Positions 1-8,952 are shown, counted from the stretch's first letter. The stretch: DNA of 64,000 nt from Salarchaeum japonicum (GCF_020614395.1 NZ_CP085324.1:2140075-2204074); one strand, 5' to 3'. The notes: generated from the letters alone by a model not told the origin. Made by a program: numbers and translations.

Positions 1-910
1 CGAAGTCCACGGGGTCGGCGTTCGAGACGTAGCCGCCGACGCCGAACCCCTGTACGTGCTCGCGGAGCGCGTCGAGGTCGCTGGGGCCGAGGCCGCCGCT
101 GACGAAGATGCCCACGTCGTCGTGGCCGCGGGCGTCGAGTTCCCAGCGGACTTCCCGGATGATGTGTTCGAAGTTCCCGCGCCGGCTGCCGGTGGTGTCG
201 AGGCGGATGCTGTCGAGGGCGTCCCCGAGCGTGTCGGCGGCGCGGAGGGCTTCGTCCTTCTCGTCGGAGTACGTGTCCACGAGCGCGACCCGCGGCACCT
301 CGGCGGGGACGGCGTCGTCGAACGCGCGCCACGCGTCCTCCTGGTGGCCCGCGCCGAACGCGATGACGAGCGCGTGCGGCATCGTCCCGGACGCCTCGCG
401 TTCCAGAACGTCGCCCGCGGCGACGTGACTGAAGCCGTCGAGGCCCGCGAGGAGGGCGGAGCGCTCTATCATCGCGGCGATGCTCGGGTGGACGTGGCGC
501 GCGCCGAAACTCAACACCTGGGAGTCGGGGGCGGCGCGGCGGGCGTCGAGCGCGGCGGTGGCGACGCCGGACGCGTGCGAGAGGAAGCCGAGGAGGCTGG
601 TCTCGTAGCGCGCGAACTCGCGGTACCGTCCTTCGATTCGCAGGACGGGGCCGCCGTCGAACAGGGTTCCCTCGGGGAGCGCGTCCACGTCTATCGGGAG
701 GCCGGCGAGGAGGTGGGCGGCGTCCTTCACGCCCGCGAAGAGTTCGAACTCACCCGTAGGGAACTGGTCTGCGGTGACCTCCGCGACGACCCGCGGGTTC
801 TTCCCGGCGTGGTCGAGGGTTTCGAGCGTCCGGTCGAAGTACGCGTCGGTCGCACGGCCGTCGGCGATGGCGTCCGTGGGCACGATGTCGAAGCCGTGGG
901 ACTCACTCAT
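1..910 (-). CDS. pncB: Nicotinate phosphoribosyltransferase (3' end outside window)
   Basis: Converts nicotinate and PRPP to nicotinate mononucleotide in NAD salvage, in the cytoplasm. The ATG is at 908-910 and 303 codons are visible without a stop; the family is usually near 380-390 residues, so the C-terminal fifth lies beyond the left edge. Family motifs are in order: FGARHVHP (about 135-142), TMPHA (176), DTYSDE (212), RLDTTGSRRGN (236) and FVSGGLG (269). It lies 31 nt downstream of a same-strand Hvo_1808-like lipoprotein gene and near a nicotinamidase-like gene at 4025 on the other strand, which fits a pncA/pncB salvage pair. A long plus-strand ORF over this stretch is a GC-rich shadow. 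Confident on family. Confidence 0.93.
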   Translation of the reverse strand, partial: MSESHGFDIVPTDAIADGRATDAYFDRTLETLDHAGKNPRVVAEVTADQFPTGEFELFAGVKDAAHLLAGLPIDVDALPEGTLFDGGPVLRIEGRYREFARYETSLLGFLSHASGVATAALDARRAAPDSQVLSFGARHVHPSIAAMIERSALLAGLDGFSHVAAGDVLEREASGTMPHALVIAFGAGHQEDAWRAFDDAVPAEVPRVALVDTYSDEKDEALRAADTLGDALDSIRLDTTGSRRGNFEHIIREVRWELDARGHDDVGIFVSGGLGPSDLDALREHVQGFGVGGYVSNADPVDF

Positions 911-941
911 ACCCGGTGGTCTCGCGCCGCGTCGAAAAAGA

Positions 942-2411
942 CTACGACGTGGGGGTGCCGGCGTGCACGTCGTCGAGTTCACTCGGGCGCGGCGCGTTCA
1001 CGATGGTGACCGTGTCGCCGGAGACGGAGACGTGGAAGGCGTCCGCGAACTCGCTCGCGCCGTCCGGAATCGTGTAGACGCCGTTCCCCTGGGACTGTGC
1101 GCCCCAGTACGCGAGGAGGTCGCGGTAGGTCGCGGCGAACTCGCGGGCGTCCGCGGGAGAGTCCCAGACGGACTTCCAGACGTACGCGGCGTCGCCGCTA
1201 TTCTTGTACGCGTAGAGCTTGTCGCCGTCCCAGCCGTCCACGGGCGTCGTCGTGTAGTTGATGGGGTCGGACGAATCGACGTTCCCGGCGTCGTTCCGGT
1301 TCAGGAACTCGTTCGGGCTGAGGACGTACGGCCGGGCGGCGGTGTCGTCCATCGAGGACTCGTAGGCGGGGTACGCGAACATCCCGGTGAGGCCGGCGAC
1401 GCCGAACTCCGCGTACGGCGCGCCGCTCGACCGCGTGAGCCGCGTCCAGTCGCCGTCGGAGCGGTCTTCGAGACTGACCGCGGTGGGTTCGTCCACGCCG
1501 TACGTCTCGGGCTGGGCGACCTGCTCCGAACTCGCGGGCGGGTCGGCGTAGAGGTCGCTCACGGCGTCCCAGCCGCCGGACTGCTCGACGGACGCGACGA
1601 ATCCGGGGCCGTCGCTGTACGGGAAGTACTGCGTGAAGTAGATGCCGTAGTGCAGGCCGCTCCCGCCACTCCCGCTATCCCCGCCGTCGTCGCTCCCGGA
1701 GGACGCGGGCTGACTGACGCACGCCCAGTCGTCGCCGCAGTGCGCCTCGTAGCGCTGCGCGACGAGTTCGGCGTCGCCCTCGATGAGGCCGAGCGCGGCG
1801 CTCCGCGCCTCCAGCGTGGAGCCGGAGAACCCGAGGTCGAAGTTCCGGTACTGGAGCGCGTGCACGAGTTCGTGGCCGAGCGTCGTCTCGGAGAGCACGG
1901 GCGTCGCGGTGTCGCTGATGATGACGATGCGGTCGGCGCTCGGACTGTAGTAGCCCGCGACGCTGGACGACGTGGTCTCCGAGGACTCCTCGCTCCCGCT
2001 CTCGCTCTCGCCGACGAGGAACAGCGCCTCGTAGCGCACGTCGTCGAACGTGATGCCGGTACTCGACCCCGACCCGCCACTGCCGCTTCCGGTCTGTTCG
2101 CGGTAGGTCTCGCGGCTGATGACGGAGACGGGCACGTCCTCCTCGAACTCGATTCCCCGAATGTGTTCGACGCGCGCCATCGCGCGGTGGACGACCGCGT
2201 CCTGTTCAGTCGCGTTCAGGCCGTCGGAGACGGTGACGGGGAGCGATTCGTTGTACCAGTAGCCGTGCTCCCAGCCCAGTCGGTCGGACGCGGGGTCGGC
2301 GGGCGCGTCCGCCGCGCCGGCGAGCGTGGGGTCGTCCGTCGGCGCGTTCGCACAGCCCGCGAGCGCGAGCAGGCACGCGAGGCCGAGGACGGCGGCGAGC
2401 CGAGTGTTCAC
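942..2411 (-). CDS. Hvo_1808-like surface lipoprotein with HExxH motif
   Basis: Secreted, lipid-anchored protein of unknown function resembling the haloarchaeal Hvo_1808 surface protein family. GTG start at 2409-2411; the N-terminus has a hydrophobic stretch ending in lipobox LAGC (Cys20). A zincin-like motif HELVH is at 180-184, followed by EGDAE with Glu211, which fits an HExxH...E zinc peptidase arrangement. Ser/Gly-rich linkers occur around 108-118 and 136-150. The C-terminal segment repeats the paralogue's ending (VSGDTVTIVNAP). The upstream same-strand paralogue ends 47 nt away, and pncB follows after 31 nt, so the three may be cotranscribed. Peptidase activity is inferred from the motif only. 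Confidence 0.85.
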   Translation of the reverse strand: MNTRLAAVLGLACLLALAGCANAPTDDPTLAGAADAPADPASDRLGWEHGYWYNESLPVTVSDGLNATEQDAVVHRAMARVEHIRGIEFEEDVPVSVISRETYREQTGSGSGGSGSSTGITFDDVRYEALFLVGESESGSEESSETTSSSVAGYYSPSADRIVIISDTATPVLSETTLGHELVHALQYRNFDLGFSGSTLEARSAALGLIEGDAELVAQRYEAHCGDDWACVSQPASSGSDDGGDSGSGGSGLHYGIYFTQYFPYSDGPGFVASVEQSGGWDAVSDLYADPPASSEQVAQPETYGVDEPTAVSLEDRSDGDWTRLTRSSGAPYAEFGVAGLTGMFAYPAYESSMDDTAARPYVLSPNEFLNRNDAGNVDSSDPINYTTTPVDGWDGDKLYAYKNSGDAAYVWKSVWDSPADAREFAATYRDLLAYWGAQSQGNGVYTIPDGASEFADAFHVSVSGDTVTIVNAPRPSELDDVHAGTPTS

Positions 2412-2458
2412 ACGCGTACTGCGGTCACGAGGAAGAAAAGGCTACCGTCGCCGGACGG

Positions 2459-3940
2459 TCAGGCGGTCTCGTGCACGTCGTCGAGTTCCTCGACGGTCGG
2501 CGCGTTCACGATGGTGACCGTGTCGCCGGACACCTCGACGGAGAACGCGTCCGCGTACTTCCCGTCCGGAATCCGGTACGTATCAGTGGACACCTCGGTC
2601 GCGCCGAGGTGGTCGAGGACGGCGCGGTAGCCCTCGACGAACTCCTGGGCGTCCTGCGGGGAGTCCCAGACGGACTTCCAGACGTACCCGGTCTCGTTCG
2701 TCTCTGTGGAGTCGTCGCGGACGTACGGCACGAGTTTGTCGCCGTCCCAGCCGGCGGTCATCTCGTGGTCGTAGTTGTACGCGTCGAGTTCACCCGAGGC
2801 GGAGAAGAAGTCCTGGTAGGGGATGGCGACGTTCCGCACCGCGCCCGCCTCGTTGGACGCGACGTAGCTCTGGTACCAGAGCGCGACGTACATCCCGCCC
2901 TCACCGAACTCCGCGTAATCGACGCTGTTCGGGCCGAGGTCGGGCACCGACCACTCCGCCGTGCTCGTGTCCGCGACGGACACCTCGGTGGGCGCGTCCT
3001 CGCCGTACGTCGCGGGGTGGATGGTCTGCTCCGTGCTCGCCGGCGGGTTCTCGTACACGGCGTTCACGGCTTCCCAGCCGCCGTTCTCCCGAATCTGCTG
3101 GACGAACGGCGGGCCGTCGCTGTACGGCTGGAACGTGATGGCGTACATGCCGACGTGGAGGTCGGACGACGACCCACCGCCGCCGGAGGACTCCGGCATC
3201 AGGCAGTCCCAGTCCTCGGTACACCGCTGTTCGTAGAGGTAGTCCACGTAGTTCCCGTCGCCCTCGATGATGCCGTCGATGGCGTTGTGGGACTCGGTCG
3301 TGGACTGGTCGTAGCGCGTGATGTTGAACCGCTGGTCTTGGAGCGCGTGGAAGAGCTCCTGGGAGAGCGTCACCTCGTTCATCTGGGGGTTCTCGCTGTC
3401 CGAGACGATGACGATGCGGTCTTCGCTCGGACTGTAGTAGCCGCCGACGCTCCCGGCGGTGTTCGAGCGCTGCGCGGCGATAGCGCTCTCGTTCTCGCCA
3501 GTCATGAACACGGCCTCCCACTTCACGTTCTGGTGGAGGCTCGCGTTCCGGGACGGCTCACCGCCCGACTGCGTCTGGTTCCGGAACTCGGCGCGCGTGA
3601 TGATGGAGACGGGAACCGTGGTCTCGAACTCCAGCTGGCGCACCTGCTCGACGCGCGCCATCGACCGGTTCACGACCGCGGCGAGTTCGCTGTCGTTCAG
3701 GCCGTCAGAGCGATCCACTTGAATCGGTTCGTCGTACCAGAGTCCGCCCTCCCAGCCGAGGCGGTCGGTCTCGGGGTCGGCGTACTCGTCGGTGTTCGTG
3801 CCGTCCGTGCTCGTCGCGTGGGTCGTCGTCGCGTCCGTGCTCGTCGGCGCGGGCGTCGTCGTCTCGGAGGAGAACGGGCTCTGACAGCCCGCGAGGGCGA
3901 CCATCGCGACCAGGGCGACGGCGAGTATTCGACGGTCCAT
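2459..3940 (-). CDS. Hvo_1808-like surface lipoprotein, paralogue with degenerate zinc motif
   Basis: Second copy of the preceding family, 493 residues. The start ATG at 3938-3940 gives a proper lipoprotein signal with LAGC (Cys19); the open frame runs on upstream past 5 kb but that part overlaps other genes. After the lipobox comes a Thr/Ser-rich spacer (22-50), a likely O-glycosylated stalk. It aligns with the neighbour over most of its length (LGWEGGLWYDE, GGYYSPSEDRIVI, shared C-terminus). At the position of HELVH it reads QELFH (194-198), so the first zinc-ligand His is Gln, while the distal Glu226 remains. This copy is therefore probably not an active peptidase. It is the first gene of a likely minus-strand operon ending in pncB. 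Confidence 0.85.
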   Translation of the reverse strand: MDRRILAVALVAMVALAGCQSPFSSETTTPAPTSTDATTTHATSTDGTNTDEYADPETDRLGWEGGLWYDEPIQVDRSDGLNDSELAAVVNRSMARVEQVRQLEFETTVPVSIITRAEFRNQTQSGGEPSRNASLHQNVKWEAVFMTGENESAIAAQRSNTAGSVGGYYSPSEDRIVIVSDSENPQMNEVTLSQELFHALQDQRFNITRYDQSTTESHNAIDGIIEGDGNYVDYLYEQRCTEDWDCLMPESSGGGGSSSDLHVGMYAITFQPYSDGPPFVQQIRENGGWEAVNAVYENPPASTEQTIHPATYGEDAPTEVSVADTSTAEWSVPDLGPNSVDYAEFGEGGMYVALWYQSYVASNEAGAVRNVAIPYQDFFSASGELDAYNYDHEMTAGWDGDKLVPYVRDDSTETNETGYVWKSVWDSPQDAQEFVEGYRAVLDHLGATEVSTDTYRIPDGKYADAFSVEVSGDTVTIVNAPTVEELDDVHETA

Positions 3941-4024
3941 ATCCGAACCCCGACCTCGAACAACTAAAACCCCGTACACGTCCGGCGCGTAACCGTTTTG
4001 CCGGCCGCGGGAGACACCCCCTGC

Positions 4025-4597
4025 ATGGAGTTCGACCCCGACCGAACCGCGCTGGTCGTCGTGGACATGCAGAACGGCTTCTGTCACCCCGAGGGAAGTC
4101 TGTACGCGCCCGCGAGCGGCGACGCGGTCGACCCCGTCGCGAGCCTCGCCGAGCGCGCCCGCGACGCGGGCGTCACCCTCGTGTACACCCGGGACGTGCA
4201 CCCGCCCGGCCAGTTCGACGACACCCACTACTACGACGAGTTCGAGCGCTGGGGCGAACACGTCGTCGAGGACTCCTGGGACGCCGAACTCGTCGCCGGC
4301 CTCCCCGACCCCGACCACGTCGTCGAGAAGCACACCTACGACGCCTTCCACGAGACCGAACTCGACGGCTGGCTCACCGCGAGGGGGATCGACGACCTCC
4401 TCGTCTGCGGGACGCTCGCGAACGTCTGCGTCCTCCACACCGCGTCCTCCGCCGGCCTCCGCGACTACCGGCCCGTCGTCGTCACCGACGCCCTCGGCTA
4501 CATCGAACCCGACCACAAGGAGTACGCCACAGACCACGCCGACTGGCTGTTCGGCGAACTCACCGACCGCGACAGTATCGACTTTGCGCCGAACTGA
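4025..4597 (+). CDS. Nicotinamidase/isochorismatase-family cysteine hydrolase
   Basis: Predicted cytoplasmic cysteine hydrolase of the isochorismatase-like fold, 190 residues. The catalytic triad is visible: Asp14 (VVVDMQNGF), Lys102 (VEKHTYDAF) and Cys135 (LANVCVLHTA). Asp57 and His59 (RDVHP) match the metal-binding site of nicotinamidases. ATG at 4025 is preferred over an in-frame TTG at 3998 because the domain begins immediately after it. The gene is divergent from the lipoprotein pair and pncB, so deamidation of nicotinamide to nicotinate (PncA) is the best contextual guess. Other members of the fold hydrolyse isochorismate or carbamoyl substrates, so the substrate is inferred. Confidence 0.85.
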   Translation: MEFDPDRTALVVVDMQNGFCHPEGSLYAPASGDAVDPVASLAERARDAGVTLVYTRDVHPPGQFDDTHYYDEFERWGEHVVEDSWDAELVAGLPDPDHVVEKHTYDAFHETELDGWLTARGIDDLLVCGTLANVCVLHTASSAGLRDYRPVVVTDALGYIEPDHKEYATDHADWLFGELTDRDSIDFAPN

Positions 4598-4621
4598 ACG
4601 CGCCGAGCGCGGTAGCGCACC

Positions 4622-5107
4622 GTGACCGACCTTCCGCCGCCCGCCGAAGTAGACTCGCTCGACGACTTGCCGGCGGACGAGAACGGCGTGTACTGCGTGG
4701 ATTTCCGCGAGCATCCCGAGTACTATCGAATCGACCGCGGCGAGCAGGGGGTGTTCAAGGTGGAGCCGTACAAGTCGGAGTTGTTGCCGCTGTGGGGGTA
4801 CGCGGACGCGGGGACGGCGGCGGAGAGCGCGGTAGCGATTCGGGAGAGATTCGAGGAATACCGCGAGCGTGGGGAGTTCGTGGGGATGGATATGGCGCGG
4901 AAGTACCTGCGGATGGGGTACACGCGGGCGATGCGGTACGCGCGGTATCCGGGCGGCCGGAAGTACGTCGATGGGGAGGAGCGCGACCCGGTGGAGTGGG
5001 CGGACGCGGAGAAGCGGCGGGCGGCCCGAATCTACTGGCACGCGCTCCAGTCCGTGACGGCAGACTCCGTGTACCGGGCGTTCCGGGAGCGCTGGCCGCG
5101 CGTCTAG
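4622..5107 (+). CDS. DUF4385 domain protein
   Basis: 161-residue soluble protein matching DUF4385, a family of unknown function. Recognisable stretches are GEQGVFKVEPYKSELLPLW (about 41-59), FVGMDMARKYLRMGYTRAMR (81-100) and a C-terminal YWHAL segment. It starts with GTG at 4622, 25 nt after the hydrolase gene on the same strand, so the two may be cotranscribed. Its TAG stop shares the palindrome CTAG (5104-5107) with the stop of the convergent gene. Confidence 0.8.
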   Translation: MTDLPPPAEVDSLDDLPADENGVYCVDFREHPEYYRIDRGEQGVFKVEPYKSELLPLWGYADAGTAAESAVAIRERFEEYRERGEFVGMDMARKYLRMGYTRAMRYARYPGGRKYVDGEERDPVEWADAEKRRAARIYWHALQSVTADSVYRAFRERWPRV

Positions 5108-5940
5108 TCGAGGCGGACGGGGTCGTCGGTCGGGCGGAGAGTCACGGTCACGTCGTCCCCGGGAGCGAGGTCGTGGCCGTCGGCGAACACGAGTTTCGCG
5201 CGGAGGCTGTCGCGGCCGCAGAACAGGGAGAGACCGGTGGCGGGCCGGTCGTTCGCCCGCACCTCGACGCCCGCCCACGTCACGTCGCGGCCGTCCGGCG
5301 TTCCGAGCGCGGCGTCGAGGAGCGGCAGGGGGGCGTCGCTGCCGCCGAGCTGGCCGCCGTGGCGGTAGTGGGGGATGCCGCCGTCGAGCGGGCGGCCGTC
5401 GTCGCTCCCGACCGCGGCGAACGTTCCCGGATTCGGGTGGGTGGGCGCGTCGAGCGCGACGTACGTCCTGCCGGTCTCAGCGACGGTTCCGGTGCCGTCC
5501 CACGGGACGCCGCGCACGCCGATGTCGATGTCGAGGGGGAGATTGCCGGACGCGCGCACGGGGTCGGCGTCGCGGGCGCGGAAGCCGAGGTGGAGGTGGT
5601 TGTCCACCCAGGGCGCGAAGAACCCCGAGCGCACCAGCTCGCCGAGGGAGTCCCCGACGGCGACCTCGTCGCCGACTTCGACCGCGGGTTCGACGTGGAG
5701 GACGCGCGCGAGGCGGTCGCCGGTGTCGATGACGACGAGGTGGTCGCGGTCGCTCGCGTACGGTTTCGGGGGACAGCGGACGGTTCGGACGTGCGTGACG
5801 GTGCCGGCGACGGGGCTGGGCGCGTCGTTCGAGTCGGGGTAGAGGTCGATTGCGCGGCCGGCGTCGTGCGCGGGATACGGCGAGTTGTAGAGGGAGAATC
5901 GGGGGTAGCGTTCGAGGACGGCGGCCGGCAGGCAGACCAT
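5104..5940 (-). CDS. LytM/M23-like domain protein, cytoplasmic, unknown function
   Basis: 278 residues with no signal peptide or membrane segment. The N-terminal half reads like a LytM/M23 duplicated hybrid motif: a His-Asp pair in AHDAGRAIDLYP (about 24-35), a lipoyl-like loop VEVGDEVAVGDSLGELV (about 86-102) and the HLHLGFR element (about 116-122) resembling the HxH of M23 peptidases. Archaea lack murein, so the role is not cell-wall cleavage in the bacterial sense; carbohydrate or peptide binding is possible. The C-terminal 80 residues form a beta-rich segment ending in a VTVTLRP-like strand. The ATG is at 5938-5940. The gene is convergent with DUF4385, sharing stop palindrome CTAG. Confidence 0.7.
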   Translation of the reverse strand: MVCLPAAVLERYPRFSLYNSPYPAHDAGRAIDLYPDSNDAPSPVAGTVTHVRTVRCPPKPYASDRDHLVVIDTGDRLARVLHVEPAVEVGDEVAVGDSLGELVRSGFFAPWVDNHLHLGFRARDADPVRASGNLPLDIDIGVRGVPWDGTGTVAETGRTYVALDAPTHPNPGTFAAVGSDDGRPLDGGIPHYRHGGQLGGSDAPLPLLDAALGTPDGRDVTWAGVEVRANDRPATGLSLFCGRDSLRAKLVFADGHDLAPGDDVTVTLRPTDDPVRLD

Positions 5941-5991
5941 ACGGGTGGGTTACACCGAGCGCATTTACCCGTGTCGCGCGAAGGGAGGGGT

Positions 5992-6672
5992 ATGCGCGTG
6001 GTTCGTGGCGTGGCTGACACGCGGACGGGGGACGGCGAGGTGACCCGGCGGCTCACGGAGCAGGTCGGGGAGTCCGGCGAGCCAGCCGTGCGGGTGTGGC
6101 GGCCGGATCGGCAGGTGGCGTTCGGGCGGCGGGACGCGCGGGCGGACGGCTACGAGGCGGCGCGCGAGGCGGCGCGCGAGCACGGGTTCGCGTCCGTGGA
6201 GCGGAGCGTCGGCGGGCGCGCGGTGGCGTACACGGGAACGACCGTCGCGTTCGCGCGCGTCGAACCCATCGACGACATCCGGAGCGGCATGGAGGAACGC
6301 TACGAGGCGATGGTGTCGGACGTACAGCGGGCGTGCTGGCGGCTCGGCGCGCCCGCGCAGCGCGGCGAACCCCCGGAGTCGTTCTGTCCGGGCGCGTACA
6401 GCCTCCAGTACCGGGGGAAACTGGCGGGGGTCGCCCAGCGCGTCACGTCGAACGCCGCGCTCGTCTCCGGCGTGCTCGTGGTCGAAGACCACCGCGAGAT
6501 TGGGCGCGTGCTCGCCGACGTGTACGGCGAACTCGGCCTCGCGTTCGACCCGCGGTCGGTCGGGAGTCTGGAGCGCGCGGGCGCGACCACCGACCCCGTC
6601 GAGGTCTTATCGGAACTGGAGACGGCGCTCGCGGGCGCGACCTATCGAACCGAGAGCGTCCGTCAGACTTAG
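5992..6672 (+). CDS. Lipoate--protein ligase family protein (LplA/LipB fold)
   Basis: 226-residue member of the biotin/lipoate ligase fold, expected to activate or transfer lipoate or octanoate to a lysine of an E2 or H protein. The hallmark ligase motif is present: RGKLAGVAQR (141-150) with the adenylate-contacting Lys143, preceded by ERSVGGRAVAYT (70-81), a variant of the RR-GGGAV-H element. Start ATG 5992 follows a TATA-like gcatttaccc about 26 nt upstream, so the mRNA is probably leaderless. pyrC follows after 24 nt. A lipoyl synthase gene and a complete oxoacid dehydrogenase operon at 41-47 kb are likely functional partners. Ligase versus octanoyltransferase cannot be settled here. Confidence 0.85.
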   Translation: MRVVRGVADTRTGDGEVTRRLTEQVGESGEPAVRVWRPDRQVAFGRRDARADGYEAAREAAREHGFASVERSVGGRAVAYTGTTVAFARVEPIDDIRSGMEERYEAMVSDVQRACWRLGAPAQRGEPPESFCPGAYSLQYRGKLAGVAQRVTSNAALVSGVLVVEDHREIGRVLADVYGELGLAFDPRSVGSLERAGATTDPVEVLSELETALAGATYRTESVRQT

Positions 6673-6696
6673 GCCCGTACTCGCCGCACTCGACGT

Positions 6697-7968
6697 ATGC
6701 GCGTGATTCGGAACGCGGCGCTCGCCGACGGCCGCCGAGTGGACGTTCGACTCGACGGCGGCCGCATCGACGCCGTGGGCGACGACCTGGACGGCGAACT
6801 GCTCGTGGACGCGAACGGGAAACGCCTCCTGCCGGGAATGATAGACGTGCACGTTCACTTCCGCCAGCCGGGCGCGAGCCAGAAGGAAACCTGGACGACG
6901 GGGAGTCAGTCGGCGGCCGCGGGCGGCGTCACCACCGTTGTCGACCAGCCGAACACGAACCCGCCCACCGTCACGGGCGCGGCGTTCGACGAGAAGGACG
7001 AACTCGCGAGCGAGTCGCTCGTGGACTACGGCGTCAACGGCGGCGTCACCGAGAACTGGGAGCCGGACTCGCTGTTCGAGAGGCCGCTGTTCGCGCTGGG
7101 CGAGGTGTTCCTCGCCGACTCGACCGGAAACATGGGTATCGACGCGGCGCTGTTCGCGGCGGCGGTGGAGCGCGCGGCCGACGAGGACGTGCCCGTCACC
7201 GTGCACGCGGAGGACGCCGACCTGTTCTCAGAGGACGCCCGGGAGCGCTCGGACGCGGACGCGTGGAGCGCGTACCGCACGCCGGAGGCGGAGGAAGCGG
7301 CGGTGGAGCGCGCGGTCGCGGTCGCGGAGGGGTCGGGCGCGCAGGTGCACATCGCGCACACCAGCACGCCGGAGGGCGTGGACGCGGCGCGCGCGGGCGG
7401 CGCGACCTGCGAGGTGACGCCCCACCACCTCTTCCTCTCCCGGGACGACCTCCCCGACCTCGGGACGTTCGGGCGGATGAACCCGCCGCTTCGCTCCGAA
7501 GAACGGCGAGAAGCGGTGTTCGAGCGGCTCCAATCGGGTGCGGTGGACGTGGTGGCGACCGACCACGCGCCGCACACCCGCGAGGAGAAGGACGCGGGCA
7601 TCTGGGACGCGCCCTCGGGCGTGCCGGGCGTCGAGACGGCGCTCCCGCTCCTCCTGAACGCCGCGCGCGAGGGCGAGTTGTCCTACGAGCGCGTGCGGGA
7701 CGTGACCGCCGCGAACCCCGCTCGAATCTTCGACCTCCCGCGGAAGGGACGAATCGAGGCCGGCCGGGACGCGGATTTGGTGCTCGTCGACCCCGAGAAC
7801 GTGCAGGAAATCCGGGGCGACGACCTGCACTCGAAATGTGGGTGGACGCCGTTCGAAGGCTTCGCGGGCGTGTTCCCGGAGTGGACGATGGTGCGGGGCG
7901 AGTTCGCCTACCGGGAGGGGAAGTTCGGGAGCGCGCGCGGCGAGAACGTGCGGCGTCAGAGGTCGTAG
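6697..7968 (+). CDS. pyrC: Dihydroorotase
   Basis: Cyclises carbamoyl aspartate to dihydroorotate in pyrimidine biosynthesis. 423 residues, amidohydrolase TIM barrel. Metal motif DVHVHFRQPG is at 50-59, followed by the family's N-P-P-T loop (QPNTNPPTV, about 84-92), VHAEDADL, IAHTSTPEG and the late metal/catalytic motif TDHAPHTREEKD. The C-terminal beta-segment EAGRDADLVLVDP is typical. ATG 6697 lies 24 nt after the lipoate ligase gene. The last 13 nt overlap the 3' end of the convergent lipoprotein gene. pyrD for the next step lies at 29.4 kb. Confidence 0.95.
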   Translation: MRVIRNAALADGRRVDVRLDGGRIDAVGDDLDGELLVDANGKRLLPGMIDVHVHFRQPGASQKETWTTGSQSAAAGGVTTVVDQPNTNPPTVTGAAFDEKDELASESLVDYGVNGGVTENWEPDSLFERPLFALGEVFLADSTGNMGIDAALFAAAVERAADEDVPVTVHAEDADLFSEDARERSDADAWSAYRTPEAEEAAVERAVAVAEGSGAQVHIAHTSTPEGVDAARAGGATCEVTPHHLFLSRDDLPDLGTFGRMNPPLRSEERREAVFERLQSGAVDVVATDHAPHTREEKDAGIWDAPSGVPGVETALPLLLNAAREGELSYERVRDVTAANPARIFDLPRKGRIEAGRDADLVLVDPENVQEIRGDDLHSKCGWTPFEGFAGVFPEWTMVRGEFAYREGKFGSARGENVRRQRS

Positions 7969-8399
7969 CCGCCGTCGGCGCGCGTCGACACGTCGTACCA
8001 CGAGAACGCGCCGGTGTCCTCGACGACCAGCGACACCCAGGAGTCGTCCTTGCCGTAGGGTTCGAACGCCATCGTCCGCGCGTCCTCGCGTTCCGGCGGG
8101 TCGCCGTCGACGGTGAAGGAGAGCGTGTACGTCGTCTCCTCGGTGAAGACGCTCGGAACGAACACCGCTTCGCCGGGCCGGAGGGACACCGTCGACTCGA
8201 CGGGCTGCCGTCCTTGGTCGGAGCCTGCGGTGTCCGTGAGTTCGACGCCGAGCGTGTGCGGGAGACGATGGCGGTTCTTGAATCCGAGACTGCCGACGGG
8301 TGGTTCTCGGGAGTCGGTCGCGGTTTGACAGCCCGCGAGCGCCCCGGCAGCGCCCGCTCCGAGGGCGGTGAGGAGGGCGCGTCGCGTCGGGAGACGCAT
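7956..8399 (-). CDS. Small secreted lipoprotein, Tat-type signal
   Basis: 147-residue protein of unknown function. The N-terminus is a short twin-arginine lipoprotein signal: TRRALLTALG followed by a hydrophobic stretch and lipobox LAGC near residue 24. The mature part is beta-rich with no recognised catalytic motif (SFTVDGDPPEREDARTM; DTGAFSWYDVS near the end). ATG at 8397-8399 is chosen because it places the RR pair 6 residues in; an in-frame ATG at 8411 would add four residues. A T/A-rich run ttttttgttaataac just upstream (8414-8429) is a good promoter candidate. Confidence 0.75.
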   Translation of the reverse strand: MRLPTRRALLTALGAGAAGALAGCQTATDSREPPVGSLGFKNRHRLPHTLGVELTDTAGSDQGRQPVESTVSLRPGEAVFVPSVFTEETTYTLSFTVDGDPPEREDARTMAFEPYGKDDSWVSLVVEDTGAFSWYDVSTRADGGYDL

Positions 8400-8481
8400 A
8401 CCCGAACCCATTCGTTTTTTGTTAATAACATTTCGCTCTGCGAGGGGAATTCTTTTCGGCGCGGCACGCGCCCGTAGTGGC

Positions 8482-8952
8482 ATGAGCGAGGACGTGACAG
8501 ACCCGCGGGCGGGTGCGTGGGCGGCGACGGTCGAGGACATGGCGGCGACCGCTGACGCCTACGACGACGCCGGCTGGGACACGTACGAGGTAGAGCCGGG
8601 CGACACGACACTGCTGGCGACCGAGGACGCCGAGCGCGCGGACCTCGACGTGGTCGTCACCGGGCCGGACTACGAGACGGTCACGGGCCTCATCGAGGAC
8701 GGCGTCTCCTTCACCGAGTACGAGGTGCTCACCGCGACCGAAGCGGGGACGGTGTACGTCGTGGTCGTGATGGAAGACCCCGACCGCGAGGTCGCGCTGT
8801 TGTTCGCGGGGATGTACGGCGAAGACGACGCCGCGGACGCCGCGGACGCGGCCGCGGAGCGCGGCGAGTTCGTGGTTCACCTCCGCGGCCTGGAGGAAGA
8901 ACCGGTCGAGTTCGTGTACGAAGACCCCGGGTTGTTCGCGGGCGAGGACTAG
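8482..8952 (+). CDS. Conserved haloarchaeal protein (DUF7529-like)
   Basis: 156-residue acidic soluble protein of unknown function, tentatively assigned to a haloarchaeal DUF (DUF7529-like) from its opening AWAATVEDMAATADAYDDAG and the central VVVTGPDYETVTGLIEDG. An Asp/Ala-rich stretch (EDDAADAADAAAE) precedes the C-terminal strand. ATG 8482 follows the typical leaderless context. Its stop shares palindrome CTAG (8949-8952) with the stop of the convergent membrane protein gene. Confidence 0.7.
   Translation: MSEDVTDPRAGAWAATVEDMAATADAYDDAGWDTYEVEPGDTTLLATEDAERADLDVVVTGPDYETVTGLIEDGVSFTEYEVLTATEAGTVYVVVVMEDPDREVALLFAGMYGEDDAADAADAAAERGEFVVHLRGLEEEPVEFVYEDPGLFAGED

Noticed and set aside
4792..6672. 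626-aa plus-strand open frame across three genes
   Set aside because: Runs through DUF4385 in another frame and antisense through the LytM-like gene; only its last 226 codons (from 5992) are a recognisable protein.
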